This document shows positions 46,535 through 54,592 of a DNA stretch of 64,000 bases, in pieces. The notes below the pieces were generated by a model. The model was given only the letters and a program-made list of their open reading frames with translations, searched no databases and had not been told where the DNA came from. The stretch is taken from contig DATJRY010000010.1 in assembly GCA_035504415.1 (NCBI GenBank), forward strand, positions 62,001 to 126,000, written 5' to 3'. Source of the stretch: Candidatus Sulfotelmatobacter sp. Its GTDB lineage: Bacteria; Vulcanimicrobiota; Vulcanimicrobiia; Vulcanimicrobiales; Vulcanimicrobiaceae. Within the stretch, counting starts at the first letter, position 1. The number at the start of each line of letters is the position of its first letter. A program made the position numbers and the translations under genes.

Positions 46535-47296
46535 ATGAACGAGCGTCCCGACGAGCCCGCCGCCCGCGCTTTCGTGCTGGGCGGCAACGCGAGTACGCTC
46601 GCCTTCACCGCGAGCCTGGTGGCGGAAAACCGTCAGGTGACGGCATGGCTGGTGCCGCTGGCATGGACGCCGATCGGCGTCGTGCTCGGCGAGGCATGGC
46701 AGCGCGTCGGGATCGCGGCCGACAACCTGGCCGCGTGGACCGATCAGACCTTCGAGCCGTCGGACGAGCGCTCGTTCGTTTCGTCGCTGCGCGAGCTCGA
46801 GCTGTTGGCGCGCGTCGGTTGGCAGGCCGCCGTGCCGGAAACCTTGAGCGACGAGACGGTCGTCAACGCCGACGACGTCCCGGAAGACATCCTCGACGCG
46901 CTCGGCCGGCCGGCCGAGGCGCTCGCGCAGTGCGCGATCTGCCGTCGCACCTGCGTGCGCGACGACTTCGTGTGGAACGAGCGGCGCTTGTGCGCGTGGG
47001 ACTATCACGCCAGCGTGTTCGGGAAGCGCGGACCGTGGCGCGAGGAACCGTACGAGGAGCGTTTGTTCGAAACGCTGCCGCGCGCAGCGTACGTCGCCGG
47101 CCCGCTGCTCGAGGAGGTCGGCGTCGACGCGGTGCTCGCGATCGACGGCGTCGACGACGAGCTGGCGCACCGCTTGATCAACGAGGTCATCGCCGCCGGT
47201 GCCGGCGGCGGCGCGTATCTGGCGGTGCGCACGGGCGCCACCGGCTACACGCTCTTGCGCGAGCGGCCCGCGGCCGCGGCGAGCGAGGAGGCTTGA
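46535..47296 (+). CDS. Conserved-looking unknown protein with a Cys cluster
   Basis: A 253-residue soluble protein that I do not recognise. A four-Cys cluster (C133-x2-C136-x3-C140-x12-C153, in CAICRRTCVRDD and RRLCAWDYH) resembles a structural zinc site. The first 60 residues (FVLGGNASTLAFTASLVAEN) could form a nucleotide-like fold. It overlaps the PBP gene by 4 bases and so is expressed with cell-envelope genes. The ATG at 46535 is the first plausible start; the divergent modA promoter lies just upstream. Confidence 0.55.
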   Translation: MNERPDEPAARAFVLGGNASTLAFTASLVAENRQVTAWLVPLAWTPIGVVLGEAWQRVGIAADNLAAWTDQTFEPSDERSFVSSLRELELLARVGWQAAVPETLSDETVVNADDVPEDILDALGRPAEALAQCAICRRTCVRDDFVWNERRLCAWDYHASVFGKRGPWREEPYEERLFETLPRAAYVAGPLLEEVGVDAVLAIDGVDDELAHRLINEVIAAGAGGGAYLAVRTGATGYTLLRERPAAAASEEA

Positions 47297-48687
47297 CCGA
47301 CCGGGCGATCGCGCGGCTGGGCGTCCTATTCCTCGCCCTGTTCGCGCTGCTCGCACTCCGGCAGGTATGGCTGCAGGTCGTCAGCGGCCCGCAGCTGGCC
47401 GAGAGCCGCTACAATCCGCGCACGACGGCGATCGCGGTCGGGCGCGGCTCGATCCTGGCCTCGGACGGGACCCCGCTGGCCGTCAGTCACGGCAACCGGC
47501 GCACCTATCCGCTCGGCGCGCTGGTCGCGCAAGCGGTCGGCTACGCCTCGCCGCGCTACGGCACGACCGGGATCGAGGGCGCGTTCGACGCCGACCTGAC
47601 CGCGCACCGCAAGTCCGACGACCCGATCGATCAGCTGCGCGAGATGTTCAGCGGTCGCGGCGGCACACCGCGCGGCGCGGACGTCGTCACGACGCTCGAT
47701 CTGCCCACGCAGCGCGCGCTGGTCGCCGGCCTGGCGCGCTTCCACCGCGCCGCCGGGATCGTGCTCGATCCGCGCACCGGCGCGGTGCTGGCGCTGGCGT
47801 CGATCCCCTCCTACGACCCCAACCGGCTCGACGCGCGCTGGAAGAGTCTGGTCGACGATCCGGCGGCGCCGCTGCTGGACCGCTCGACCAACGGTCTGTA
47901 TCCGCCCGGCTCGACCTTCAAGATCTTCACCGCCGCCAGCGCGCTGCAGAACGGCGTCGTGACGCCGCAGTCGACCTTCGAGGATCCGGGCTACTTCACG
48001 ATCGGCAACGCGACGATCCACGACGACGAGGAAGAGCGCACCGGCACGCAAGACCTGGCCGGCGCGTTCGCCCTCTCCTCGAACGTCGACTTCGCGCAGA
48101 TCGCGCTCAAGATCGGCGTCGACAACTGGCTGGCCGACGCCGCCAAGTGGGGGCTGGGCAAGAGCGTCGAGTTCGACCTGCCGGTCGTGCGCGACCGCAT
48201 CCCCACCCGCGCCGAGCTGCAGCCCGGCGTGCTGGCGCAGCTCGGCTTCGGCCAAGCCTCCCTGCTCGTCACGCCGATGCGCATGGCGCTGATCGGCGCC
48301 ACCATCGCCAACGGCGGCACGACGCCGCGGCCGTACATCGTGCGCCGCATCGCCGGCGCCGAGACCTCGCTGGCGGTGCAGCCGGCGCCGCTGGCCACGC
48401 CGATCGACACCGACGTCGCGAACGAGGTCCGCGATCTGATGATCCAGGTCGTCAAGCGCGGGACCGGCACGGCCGCGCAGCTGCCGAACGTGGTCGTCGC
48501 CGGCAAGACCGGCACCGCGACCAACCCGCACGGCGCCTCTCACGCTTGGTTCGTGGCCTTCGCGCCGGCCGGCCACCCGCGCGTCGCGGTCGCGGTCGTG
48601 ATCGAGAACGTGGGGTACGGTGGAACCTACGCGGCGCCGGTCGCGCGCGACGTCCTGCGGGTCGCGCTGAGCCGGTCGCGAAGCTAG
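47293..48687 (+). CDS. Class B penicillin-binding protein (PbpA-like transpeptidase)
   Basis: A 464-residue membrane-anchored DD-transpeptidase: N-terminal helix (ARLGVLFLALFALLALRQVW), a short dimer-like domain, then SxxK at Ser207 (GSTFKIF), SSN at 262-264 and KTGT at 405-408. Length and its place directly before a PASTA kinase match the PbpA-PknB arrangement of Actinobacteria. The TTG start overlaps the previous stop by 4 bases; its AGGAGG is unusually close. Confidence 0.9.
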   Translation: MTDRAIARLGVLFLALFALLALRQVWLQVVSGPQLAESRYNPRTTAIAVGRGSILASDGTPLAVSHGNRRTYPLGALVAQAVGYASPRYGTTGIEGAFDADLTAHRKSDDPIDQLREMFSGRGGTPRGADVVTTLDLPTQRALVAGLARFHRAAGIVLDPRTGAVLALASIPSYDPNRLDARWKSLVDDPAAPLLDRSTNGLYPPGSTFKIFTAASALQNGVVTPQSTFEDPGYFTIGNATIHDDEEERTGTQDLAGAFALSSNVDFAQIALKIGVDNWLADAAKWGLGKSVEFDLPVVRDRIPTRAELQPGVLAQLGFGQASLLVTPMRMALIGATIANGGTTPRPYIVRRIAGAETSLAVQPAPLATPIDTDVANEVRDLMIQVVKRGTGTAAQLPNVVVAGKTGTATNPHGASHAWFVAFAPAGHPRVAVAVVIENVGYGGTYAAPVARDVLRVALSRSRS

Positions 48688-48700
48688 CAGCCACCTCCCC

Positions 48701-50824
48701 GTGCAACAAGAACAGCTTCTGAACAACCGCTATCGCGTCGACGGGCTCCTCGGCAACGGGGGGATGGCCATCGTGTACGTCGGGACGGATACGCTGCTGC
48801 GGCGGCGCGTCGCGATCAAGGTGCTGCGCGACCAATACGCCTCCGACGACGACTTCGTCAAGCGCTTCTCGTACGAGGCGCAAGCCGCGGCCAAGCTCTC
48901 GCACCCGAACATCGTCAACATCTACGACTTCGGGCAGGAGAACAACGCCTACTACATCGTGATGGAGCTGGTCGACGGCGTGACGCTGGCCGACCTGTTG
49001 CGCGACGAGCACGTCCTGCCCGAACCGGTCGCGATCGACTACGCGATCCAGGTCGCGAGCGGCCTGGCCTATGCGCACCGCCAGGGCCTGCTGCATCGCG
49101 ACGTCAAGCCGGCCAACATCCTGGTCACCACCGACGACGTCGTCAAGCTGAGCGACTTCGGCATCGCGCGCGCCGTCTCGGAGCACACGATGGGCGTCAC
49201 GCAGCCCGGCATGGTGATGGGCAGCGTCGCGTACCTTTCGCCCGAGCAGGCGCAGAACCACGAGCTCGACGAGCGCAGCGACCTCTACGCGCTGGGCGTC
49301 GTGATCTACCAGATGCTGACCGGAACGCTGCCGTTCACCGGCGACACGCCGGTCGCGGTCGCCCTCAAGCACGTGGCCGAACCCGCGCCGCCGATCGATC
49401 CGCGCGCGACCGGCGTCAGCCCGGCGCTGACGGCGATCGTCGCACGGCTGCTGCGCAAGCGCCCCGACGAGCGTTTCTCGTCGGCGACCGAGCTGGCCAG
49501 CGCGCTGCGTGAGGCGCGCGAGCGCCCGCAGGGCGGCGGCGAGTTCGTCATGCCGGAAGCACCGCTCGGCCGGCCGCCCAAGCCGCCGCCGCCGCGCGCC
49601 TCGCAATCGCCCGACCGCTCCGCGACGCCGGCGCACGGCATCGAGGTCGTCGAGACGCAGGGGTTCGACCGCCGCTGGGTCGTCATGCCGATCCTGTTGC
49701 TGCTGACGATCGCGCTCGGGTTCTTCATCGCGCGCGGCGGCATGTTCGGCCCGGTCCCGAACATCGCCGTGCCGGACCTGACCGGCCAGGAGTCCAACGC
49801 GGCGCGCGAGGCACTCTTCCACCTCGGCTTGCAGTCGACGATCACCGATGCCGACAGCGAGACGGTTCCGCCCGACCACGTGATCAGCCAGACGCCGGCG
49901 GCGGGCGAGAAGCTGGCGCACGACGGCAAGGTCAATCTGGTCGTCTCCGACGGGTTGCCGAAGGTCGGCATCCCCGACGTCAAGGGCTTCGCGGTCGCCG
50001 ATGCCCAGCGCAGCCTGCAGAACGCGAAGCTGCGTTCGAGCATCAAGAGCGTCTACGATTCGACCGTCCCGGCCGGCCAAGTCGTCAGCCTCGACCCCGA
50101 CGTCGGCTCCCAGGTCCGCGAGGATCAGGTCGTCACCCTGACCGTCTCCAAAGGCGTGCAGCCGATCGACGTGCCGAGCGTGGTCAGCCTGTCGCTCGAC
50201 GACGCGCGCAAACGGCTGGGCGCGAAGGGCCTGAGCCTGACCGTCGGCCAGCAGACCGCCAGCGACGCCGTCCCGGCCAACGTCATCGCCTCGCAAGAGC
50301 CGCCGCCCGGCGCGCAGGTCCCGCCCCGTTCGTCGATCACCGTCGTCGTCAGCACCGGGCCGACCGCCGTCGCCGTCCCCGACGTCGTCGGCCAGGATCC
50401 CGACGCGGCGCAGACGGCGCTGCGCAACGCCGGGTTCTCGCCGCAGCTGGCCTACAACGTCGACGCCACCGACGCCGACGGCAAGATCGCGATGCAGAGC
50501 CCGGACGGCGGGACGCAGGCCAAGCGCGGCTCGGCGGTGACGATCTACGTCAACGTACCCGGCAGCGTCCCCGACGTGACCGGGATGCCGCTGGCCGACG
50601 CGGAGCGCGCGCTGCGCGCGCAAGGCTACCAGATCGGCAACATCGCCTACACCACCGACGGCACCGGCCAGCCCGGCCAAGTCGTGCGGACCGAGCCCGA
50701 GGCCAACAGCTCGCTGCGCCCCGGTGAGTCGGTGAACCTGACCGTGTTCCAAGCCGCGACGCCCGGCGCTCCCGGGCAGCAGCCGCAGCAGCAGCAAAAC
50801 CAGGACCAGCAGCAGCCGCGATGA
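48701..50824 (+). CDS. PASTA-domain Ser/Thr protein kinase (PknB-like)
   Basis: A 707-residue membrane kinase. The cytoplasmic kinase domain (about 10-270) has Gly-rich LLGNGGMAIVYVG, Lys40 (VAIKVL), HRD with Asp134 and DFG with Asp152. A Pro-rich linker leads to one membrane helix (about 327-346) and five extracellular PASTA repeats (about 350-690), each with the VPDVxG-type start, then a Gln-rich tail. PASTA repeats sense muropeptides or lipid II; it likely controls the adjacent PBP. The GTG start follows the PBP stop by 13 bases. Confidence 0.95.
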   Translation: MQQEQLLNNRYRVDGLLGNGGMAIVYVGTDTLLRRRVAIKVLRDQYASDDDFVKRFSYEAQAAAKLSHPNIVNIYDFGQENNAYYIVMELVDGVTLADLLRDEHVLPEPVAIDYAIQVASGLAYAHRQGLLHRDVKPANILVTTDDVVKLSDFGIARAVSEHTMGVTQPGMVMGSVAYLSPEQAQNHELDERSDLYALGVVIYQMLTGTLPFTGDTPVAVALKHVAEPAPPIDPRATGVSPALTAIVARLLRKRPDERFSSATELASALREARERPQGGGEFVMPEAPLGRPPKPPPPRASQSPDRSATPAHGIEVVETQGFDRRWVVMPILLLLTIALGFFIARGGMFGPVPNIAVPDLTGQESNAAREALFHLGLQSTITDADSETVPPDHVISQTPAAGEKLAHDGKVNLVVSDGLPKVGIPDVKGFAVADAQRSLQNAKLRSSIKSVYDSTVPAGQVVSLDPDVGSQVREDQVVTLTVSKGVQPIDVPSVVSLSLDDARKRLGAKGLSLTVGQQTASDAVPANVIASQEPPPGAQVPPRSSITVVVSTGPTAVAVPDVVGQDPDAAQTALRNAGFSPQLAYNVDATDADGKIAMQSPDGGTQAKRGSAVTIYVNVPGSVPDVTGMPLADAERALRAQGYQIGNIAYTTDGTGQPGQVVRTEPEANSSLRPGESVNLTVFQAATPGAPGQQPQQQQNQDQQQPR

Positions 50825-51369
50825 GCGGCCGGGTGATCCTGGGGATCGATCCGGGACTGCGTACCACCGGCTACGGCGCGATCGAGGCCGGGCCGGCCGG
50901 CCTGCGGCTGGTCGAGGGCGGGGTCGTCCAGCCCGACCCGGGGCTGCCCCTCGAGCAACGGCTGCTGCAGCTGCACGACGGGATCGTCGAGGTGCTGCGC
51001 GCCGTCCGGCCGGCCTGCGTGGTGATCGAAGAGCTGTGGACCGACTACGCCCACCCGCAGACGGCCGTGCTGATGGGACACGCGCGCGGGGTGATCGCGC
51101 TGGCGGCCGGCGCGCACGGGGTCGCCGTCCACGCGTTGGCCCACGCCATGGTGAAGCGCGCCCTCGCCGGCAGCGGCGCCGCCCGCAAGTCCCAAGTCAG
51201 CGGCATGGTCGTCCAGCTGCTCGGCCTGACCGCGCCCCCGCGTCCCAACGACGTCTCGGACGCGTTGGCCTTGGCGATCGCGTTCGCGTTCCGGTTTGAA
51301 GGCGCTCCGCCCCAGGCTCCGCGCCCCCCACGCCTTCGGCGCGGGCCCCCCGCGCTACGGGGCGCTTGA
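50821..51369 (+). CDS. ruvC: Holliday junction resolvase RuvC with repeat-encoded tail
   Basis: A 182-residue endonuclease that cuts Holliday junctions. Acidic residues are seen in ILGIDPGLRTTGYG, VVIEELWTDY and NDVSDALALAIAFAF. The core ends near residue 160; the last about 22 residues (EGAPPQAPRPPRLRRGPPAL and on) are encoded by the structured repeat that starts at 51301, so the tail is probably an accident of repeat insertion. It overlaps the kinase gene by ATGA. Confidence 0.93.
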   Translation: MSGRVILGIDPGLRTTGYGAIEAGPAGLRLVEGGVVQPDPGLPLEQRLLQLHDGIVEVLRAVRPACVVIEELWTDYAHPQTAVLMGHARGVIALAAGAHGVAVHALAHAMVKRALAGSGAARKSQVSGMVVQLLGLTAPPRPNDVSDALALAIAFAFRFEGAPPQAPRPPRLRRGPPALRGA

Positions 51370-51413
51370 CGAATTGCGGCGAAGCGCAATTCCCCGAGGG
51401 CGCCCCCCAACAC
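51301..51413 (-). repeat. Structured repeat, copy 2 (left of ruvA, inverted)
   Basis: Read on the minus strand this 113-bp unit parallels copy 3 along its length: a 5' block GTGTTG..GCGCCCTCGGGGAAT, a hairpin GAATTGCG/CGCAATTC (51371-51392), a variable part, a hairpin with GCGCC-GAA-GGCG, and the shared 32-base tail. Its tail begins inside the ruvC coding end, and its 5' end abuts the ruvA ATG. Confidence 0.85.
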
Positions 51414-51414
51414 C

Positions 51415-52047
51415 ATGTTCTCTAGAATAACCGGCACCGTTCTCGAACAGACGGGCGAGCTCGTGCGCATCGACGTCGGCGGCCTGGTCTACGACGTTAC
51501 CGTGCCGCCCAGCGTCGCCGCCAAGGTGCCCGCGAGCGGTGAGACGACGCTCGAGATCTTCCCACACTTCGCGCTCGACGGCAACGCCGGCCGGTTCACG
51601 TTCTTCGGCTTCAGCAACGGGATCGAGCGCGAGTTCTTCGAGGCGCTGCTCTCGGTCGCGTCGATCGGACCGAAGTCGGCGGCGCGCGCGTTCTCCGCGC
51701 CGATGGCGCGCATCGCGCGCGCGATCGACGAAGGCGACCACGTCTTCCTCAAGACGCTGCCGGGGATCGGGCAGCAGAAGGCGCGCGACATCGTCGCCAA
51801 GCTGCAGGGCAAGGTCGCGCGCTTCTTGCTGATCCAAGACGCGCCCGCACGTGCCGTCCCCGACGCGCCGCCGATGCCGGAGTTCGCGGGCGAAGCGCTG
51901 GCGGTGTTGCTGCAGCTGGCCTACAAGCGCGCCGAGGCCGAGGCGATGATCGCGCAGACGCTCGAGCGCGCGCCGCAGATCGCCGACGCCGAGACGCTGC
52001 TGGCCGAGATCTACCGCCAACGCCACGCCGCCGGAATCACCGCATGA
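51415..52047 (+). CDS. ruvA: Holliday junction branch migration protein RuvA
   Basis: A 210-residue DNA-binding subunit. Domain I (MFSRITGTVLEQTGELVRID and VGGLVYDVTVP), the helix-hairpin-helix region (LLSVASIGPKSAARAF, LKTLPGIGQQKARDIVAKL) and the C-terminal RuvB-binding domain III are present. It has inverted copies of the structured repeat on both sides and no convincing Shine-Dalgarno: CGCCCCCCAACACC precedes the ATG. Confidence 0.93.
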   Translation: MFSRITGTVLEQTGELVRIDVGGLVYDVTVPPSVAAKVPASGETTLEIFPHFALDGNAGRFTFFGFSNGIEREFFEALLSVASIGPKSAARAFSAPMARIARAIDEGDHVFLKTLPGIGQQKARDIVAKLQGKVARFLLIQDAPARAVPDAPPMPEFAGEALAVLLQLAYKRAEAEAMIAQTLERAPQIADAETLLAEIYRQRHAAGITA

Positions 52048-52062
52048 GCGGCAGGCAGGGTG

Positions 52063-52171
52063 GTGTTGCGCGCGCCCTCGGGGAATGTCCCCCGGTGACA
52101 TTCGTGAGCGCGCGCTCCGGCTGGGGGACCCACGCGTAGCGTGGGGGGCGCGGAGCCTGGGGCGGAGCGCC
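52063..52171 (+). repeat. Structured repeat, copy 3 (right of ruvA, direct)
   Basis: A 109-bp unit: GTGTTGCGCGCGCCCTCGGGG block, hairpin GAATGTC/GACATTC (52083-52103), a variable part, hairpin CCCACGC-GTA-GCGTGGG and the shared 32-base tail ending GGCGGAGCGCC. The stems differ in sequence from copy 2 but remain paired. It ends 2 bases before the ruvB GTG, and its GGAG has Shine-Dalgarno spacing. Confidence 0.85.
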
Positions 52172-52173
52172 CT

Positions 52174-53259
52174 GTGCGCAGAAAGGTCGTCGGGCCTACA
52201 GACGCAACGCCGGCATCATTCGAAAACCAAGAAGAAGACGTCGCCGAACGTGTAGTCGGTGCCGACGCGAGCCTCGAAGACGAGGTCTACGGCGCGACGC
52301 TGCGGCCGCGCACGTTCGAGGACTATGTCGGGCAGACGCAACTGGTCGAGAACCTGCGCATCGCGATCGACGCGGCGGCACGGCGCGGCGAACCGCTCGA
52401 GCACGTGCTGTTCTCCGGACCGCCGGGGCTGGGCAAGACGACGCTGGCGAACTTGATCGCGCGCGCGACCGGCGGCACGCTGCGCCCGACCTCGGGGCCC
52501 ACCCTCGAGAAGCCGAAGGACCTGGTCGGCATCCTGACCGCGCTCGAGCCGGGCGACGTGCTGTTCATCGACGAGATCCATCGCCTCGGCACGGTCGTCG
52601 AAGAGTATCTCTACCCGGCCATGGAGGACTTCCAGATCGACTTCGTCGTCGATCGCGGCGCGTACGCGAAGACGTTGAAGCTGCCGCTCAAACGCTTCAC
52701 CCTGGTCGGCGCGACGACGCGAGCCGGGATGCTCTCGGCGCCGCTGCGCGACCGCTTCGGGATCGTGCACCACCTGGCGTACTACGAGCCGGCCGAGCTG
52801 CAGGCGATCGTCGAGCGCAGCGCGCGCGTGCTCGGGATCGCGATCGAGCCCGCCGGCGCGCACACGATCGCCGCGCGCAGCCGCGGCACGCCGCGCATCG
52901 CGAACCGCCTGTTGCGCCGGGTGCGCGACTTCGCCGAGGTGCGCGCCGACGGCGTCGTCACCGCGGCCGTCGCCGACGAAGCGCTGCGCCGCGAAGGCGT
53001 CGACACGGCCGGTCTGGACCGCCTGGATCGGGCGTACTTGGAGACGATCGCGCAGCAGTACGGCGGCGGCCCGGTCGGGATCAACGCGATCGCCGCGACC
53101 CTGACCGAGGACCTCGAAACGCTCGAGGACGTCGTCGAGCCGTACCTGCTCAAGATCGGCTTCGTGCAGCGTACCGCCAGCGGCCGCAAGACGACGCCGG
53201 CGGCGCTGGCGCACCTGGGGATCGCGCCGCGCGGCGGCAGCCAGCCGCGGCTGCTGTGA
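52174..53259 (+). CDS. ruvB: Holliday junction branch migration helicase RuvB
   Basis: A 361-residue AAA+ motor. Walker A GPPGLGKTT, Walker B VLFIDEIHRL, sensor GATTRAGMLSAPLRDRFGI and the C-terminal winged helix (TPAALAHLGI) are intact. The GTG at 52174 just after the repeat is preferred; an in-frame GTG at 52141 lies inside the repeat. About 25 extra residues precede the family core. The stop overlaps the SpoIID-family gene. Confidence 0.93.
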   Translation: MRRKVVGPTDATPASFENQEEDVAERVVGADASLEDEVYGATLRPRTFEDYVGQTQLVENLRIAIDAAARRGEPLEHVLFSGPPGLGKTTLANLIARATGGTLRPTSGPTLEKPKDLVGILTALEPGDVLFIDEIHRLGTVVEEYLYPAMEDFQIDFVVDRGAYAKTLKLPLKRFTLVGATTRAGMLSAPLRDRFGIVHHLAYYEPAELQAIVERSARVLGIAIEPAGAHTIAARSRGTPRIANRLLRRVRDFAEVRADGVVTAAVADEALRREGVDTAGLDRLDRAYLETIAQQYGGGPVGINAIAATLTEDLETLEDVVEPYLLKIGFVQRTASGRKTTPAALAHLGIAPRGGSQPRLL

Positions 53260-54251
53260 TCGATCGGCTGGGCTTCCTGCAGCTGCTGGGCGCCGGGGTC
53301 GTCGCGACCGGCGGCCTGGACGTGTGGGAGCCCGACGGCACGCAGATCCGGGTGCTGGTCGCGAGCGATCTGCGCGGCGAGCAGCCCACGCTCTACCCGG
53401 ACGGGACCTTCGCCTTCGGGGGCCGGCGTTGGCGTGGCGCGCCCTCGACCGTCCCGGTGAATGGAGACCGGCTGGGTCTGGTGACCGCGCTGGACGTCGA
53501 CCAGTACCTGCTCGGGGTCGTCCCGCTCGAGCTCTCGCCGAGCTGGCCGGCGGCGGCGCTCCAGGCGCAGGCGATCGTGGCCCGGACCTACGCGCTCGCG
53601 CACCGGACGCTCTCCCGGCCGTGGGACGTCACCGCCGACGAGGGCGACCAGCGTTGGGGTGGCGTCGACGCGGAAGCGCCGGCCGCCACCGCCGCCGTGC
53701 AGGCGACCACCGGACAGGTGCTGGGCTACGCGGGCGGCCCGGCCGCGATCTTCTATTCGGCCTGCTGCGGCGGCCATACCGCCGACGTCGCCGCGATCTG
53801 GGGCCACAGCGCGATCCCGTACCTGCGCGGCGTCGCCGACCCGTACTGCGTTCCGGCACCCGACTATCGCTGGAGCCGGACCGCGCCGGTCGAGCGCGTC
53901 TTGGCGAGCGTGGGCGATCGCATCGGCGGCAGCCTGGTCGGGGCGGCGCTGGGCGCGCCCGACGACACCGGCCGGCCGACCAGCGTGACGCTCGAAGGCG
54001 CGCGCGACGCGACGCTCTCGATCGAAGAGTTCCGCCGCGCGGTCGGCGGCGATGTCGTGCGCAGCAGTTGGGTGCGCACCGTTCGCGTCGACGGTACGCA
54101 GGCGGGGGCGCGCCTGGTCATCGAAGGGTCCGGCCGTGGACATGGTGTCGGCCTCTGCCAGTGGGGAGCGCGATATTGCGCCGCCGCGGGCGCGTCGGCG
54201 GCACAGATCTTGGCGTTCTATTTTCCGGGTACGTCGGTGAACGGTGCCTGA
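53256..54251 (+). CDS. SpoIID/LytB-domain protein
   Basis: A 331-residue protein with the SpoIID lytic-transglycosylase-like domain: VDQYLLGVVPLELSPSWPAA (with the conserved Glu), LQAQAIVARTYAL, YSACCGGHTAD and the C-terminal GRGHGVGLCQWGAR. SpoIID cuts denuded glycan; outside spore formers the role is in cell-wall remodelling. Only a weak N-terminal hydrophobic segment (GFLQLLGAGVVATGG) could serve for export. It overlaps ruvB and the PilZ gene. Confidence 0.85.
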   Translation: MIDRLGFLQLLGAGVVATGGLDVWEPDGTQIRVLVASDLRGEQPTLYPDGTFAFGGRRWRGAPSTVPVNGDRLGLVTALDVDQYLLGVVPLELSPSWPAAALQAQAIVARTYALAHRTLSRPWDVTADEGDQRWGGVDAEAPAATAAVQATTGQVLGYAGGPAAIFYSACCGGHTADVAAIWGHSAIPYLRGVADPYCVPAPDYRWSRTAPVERVLASVGDRIGGSLVGAALGAPDDTGRPTSVTLEGARDATLSIEEFRRAVGGDVVRSSWVRTVRVDGTQAGARLVIEGSGRGHGVGLCQWGARYCAAAGASAAQILAFYFPGTSVNGA

Positions 54252-54588
54252 GGAAAAACGATCCGACGGAAGCGTCCGCCTACGCAAGTTCATCGACGTC
54301 GTCGTCGAGGACAAGCTCTCGTTCACGCTGTTCCGCGGTGCCATCGCCGACCTGAGCGTGACCGGGATGCGGCTGATCTCGGACCAGTACTTGCCCAAGG
54401 GGACGCGCTACACGTTTCAGATGAAGCGCGCGCCGATGCTCACCTTGCGCGGCGAGGTGCGCTGGATTCGCGCCTTCGAGCGCGACACGTTCCAGTGCGG
54501 CATCCAGTTCGTCGACGTCGACGACGAGGACCGCAAGCGCCTGCAGTCGTTTCTCGACATCGAGCGCCAGCGCGTTCCGACCTCGTAG
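54244..54588 (+). CDS. PilZ-domain protein
   Basis: A 114-residue single PilZ domain. The N-terminal basic stretch VRLRKFIDV fits the RxxxR-type c-di-GMP contact, though spacing is not exact, and DLSVTGMRL matches the D/NxSxxG motif. It is a likely c-di-GMP receptor or an inactive relative. The GTG overlaps the SpoIID stop by 8 bases; no pilus or cellulose genes are nearby. Confidence 0.8.
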   Translation: MPEEKRSDGSVRLRKFIDVVVEDKLSFTLFRGAIADLSVTGMRLISDQYLPKGTRYTFQMKRAPMLTLRGEVRWIRAFERDTFQCGIQFVDVDDEDRKRLQSFLDIERQRVPTS

Positions 54589-54592
54589 CCCG

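Noticed and set aside
51360-51415. Frameshift or broken gene between ruvC and ruvA
   Set aside because: Both proteins are complete; the gap is explained by the structured repeat.
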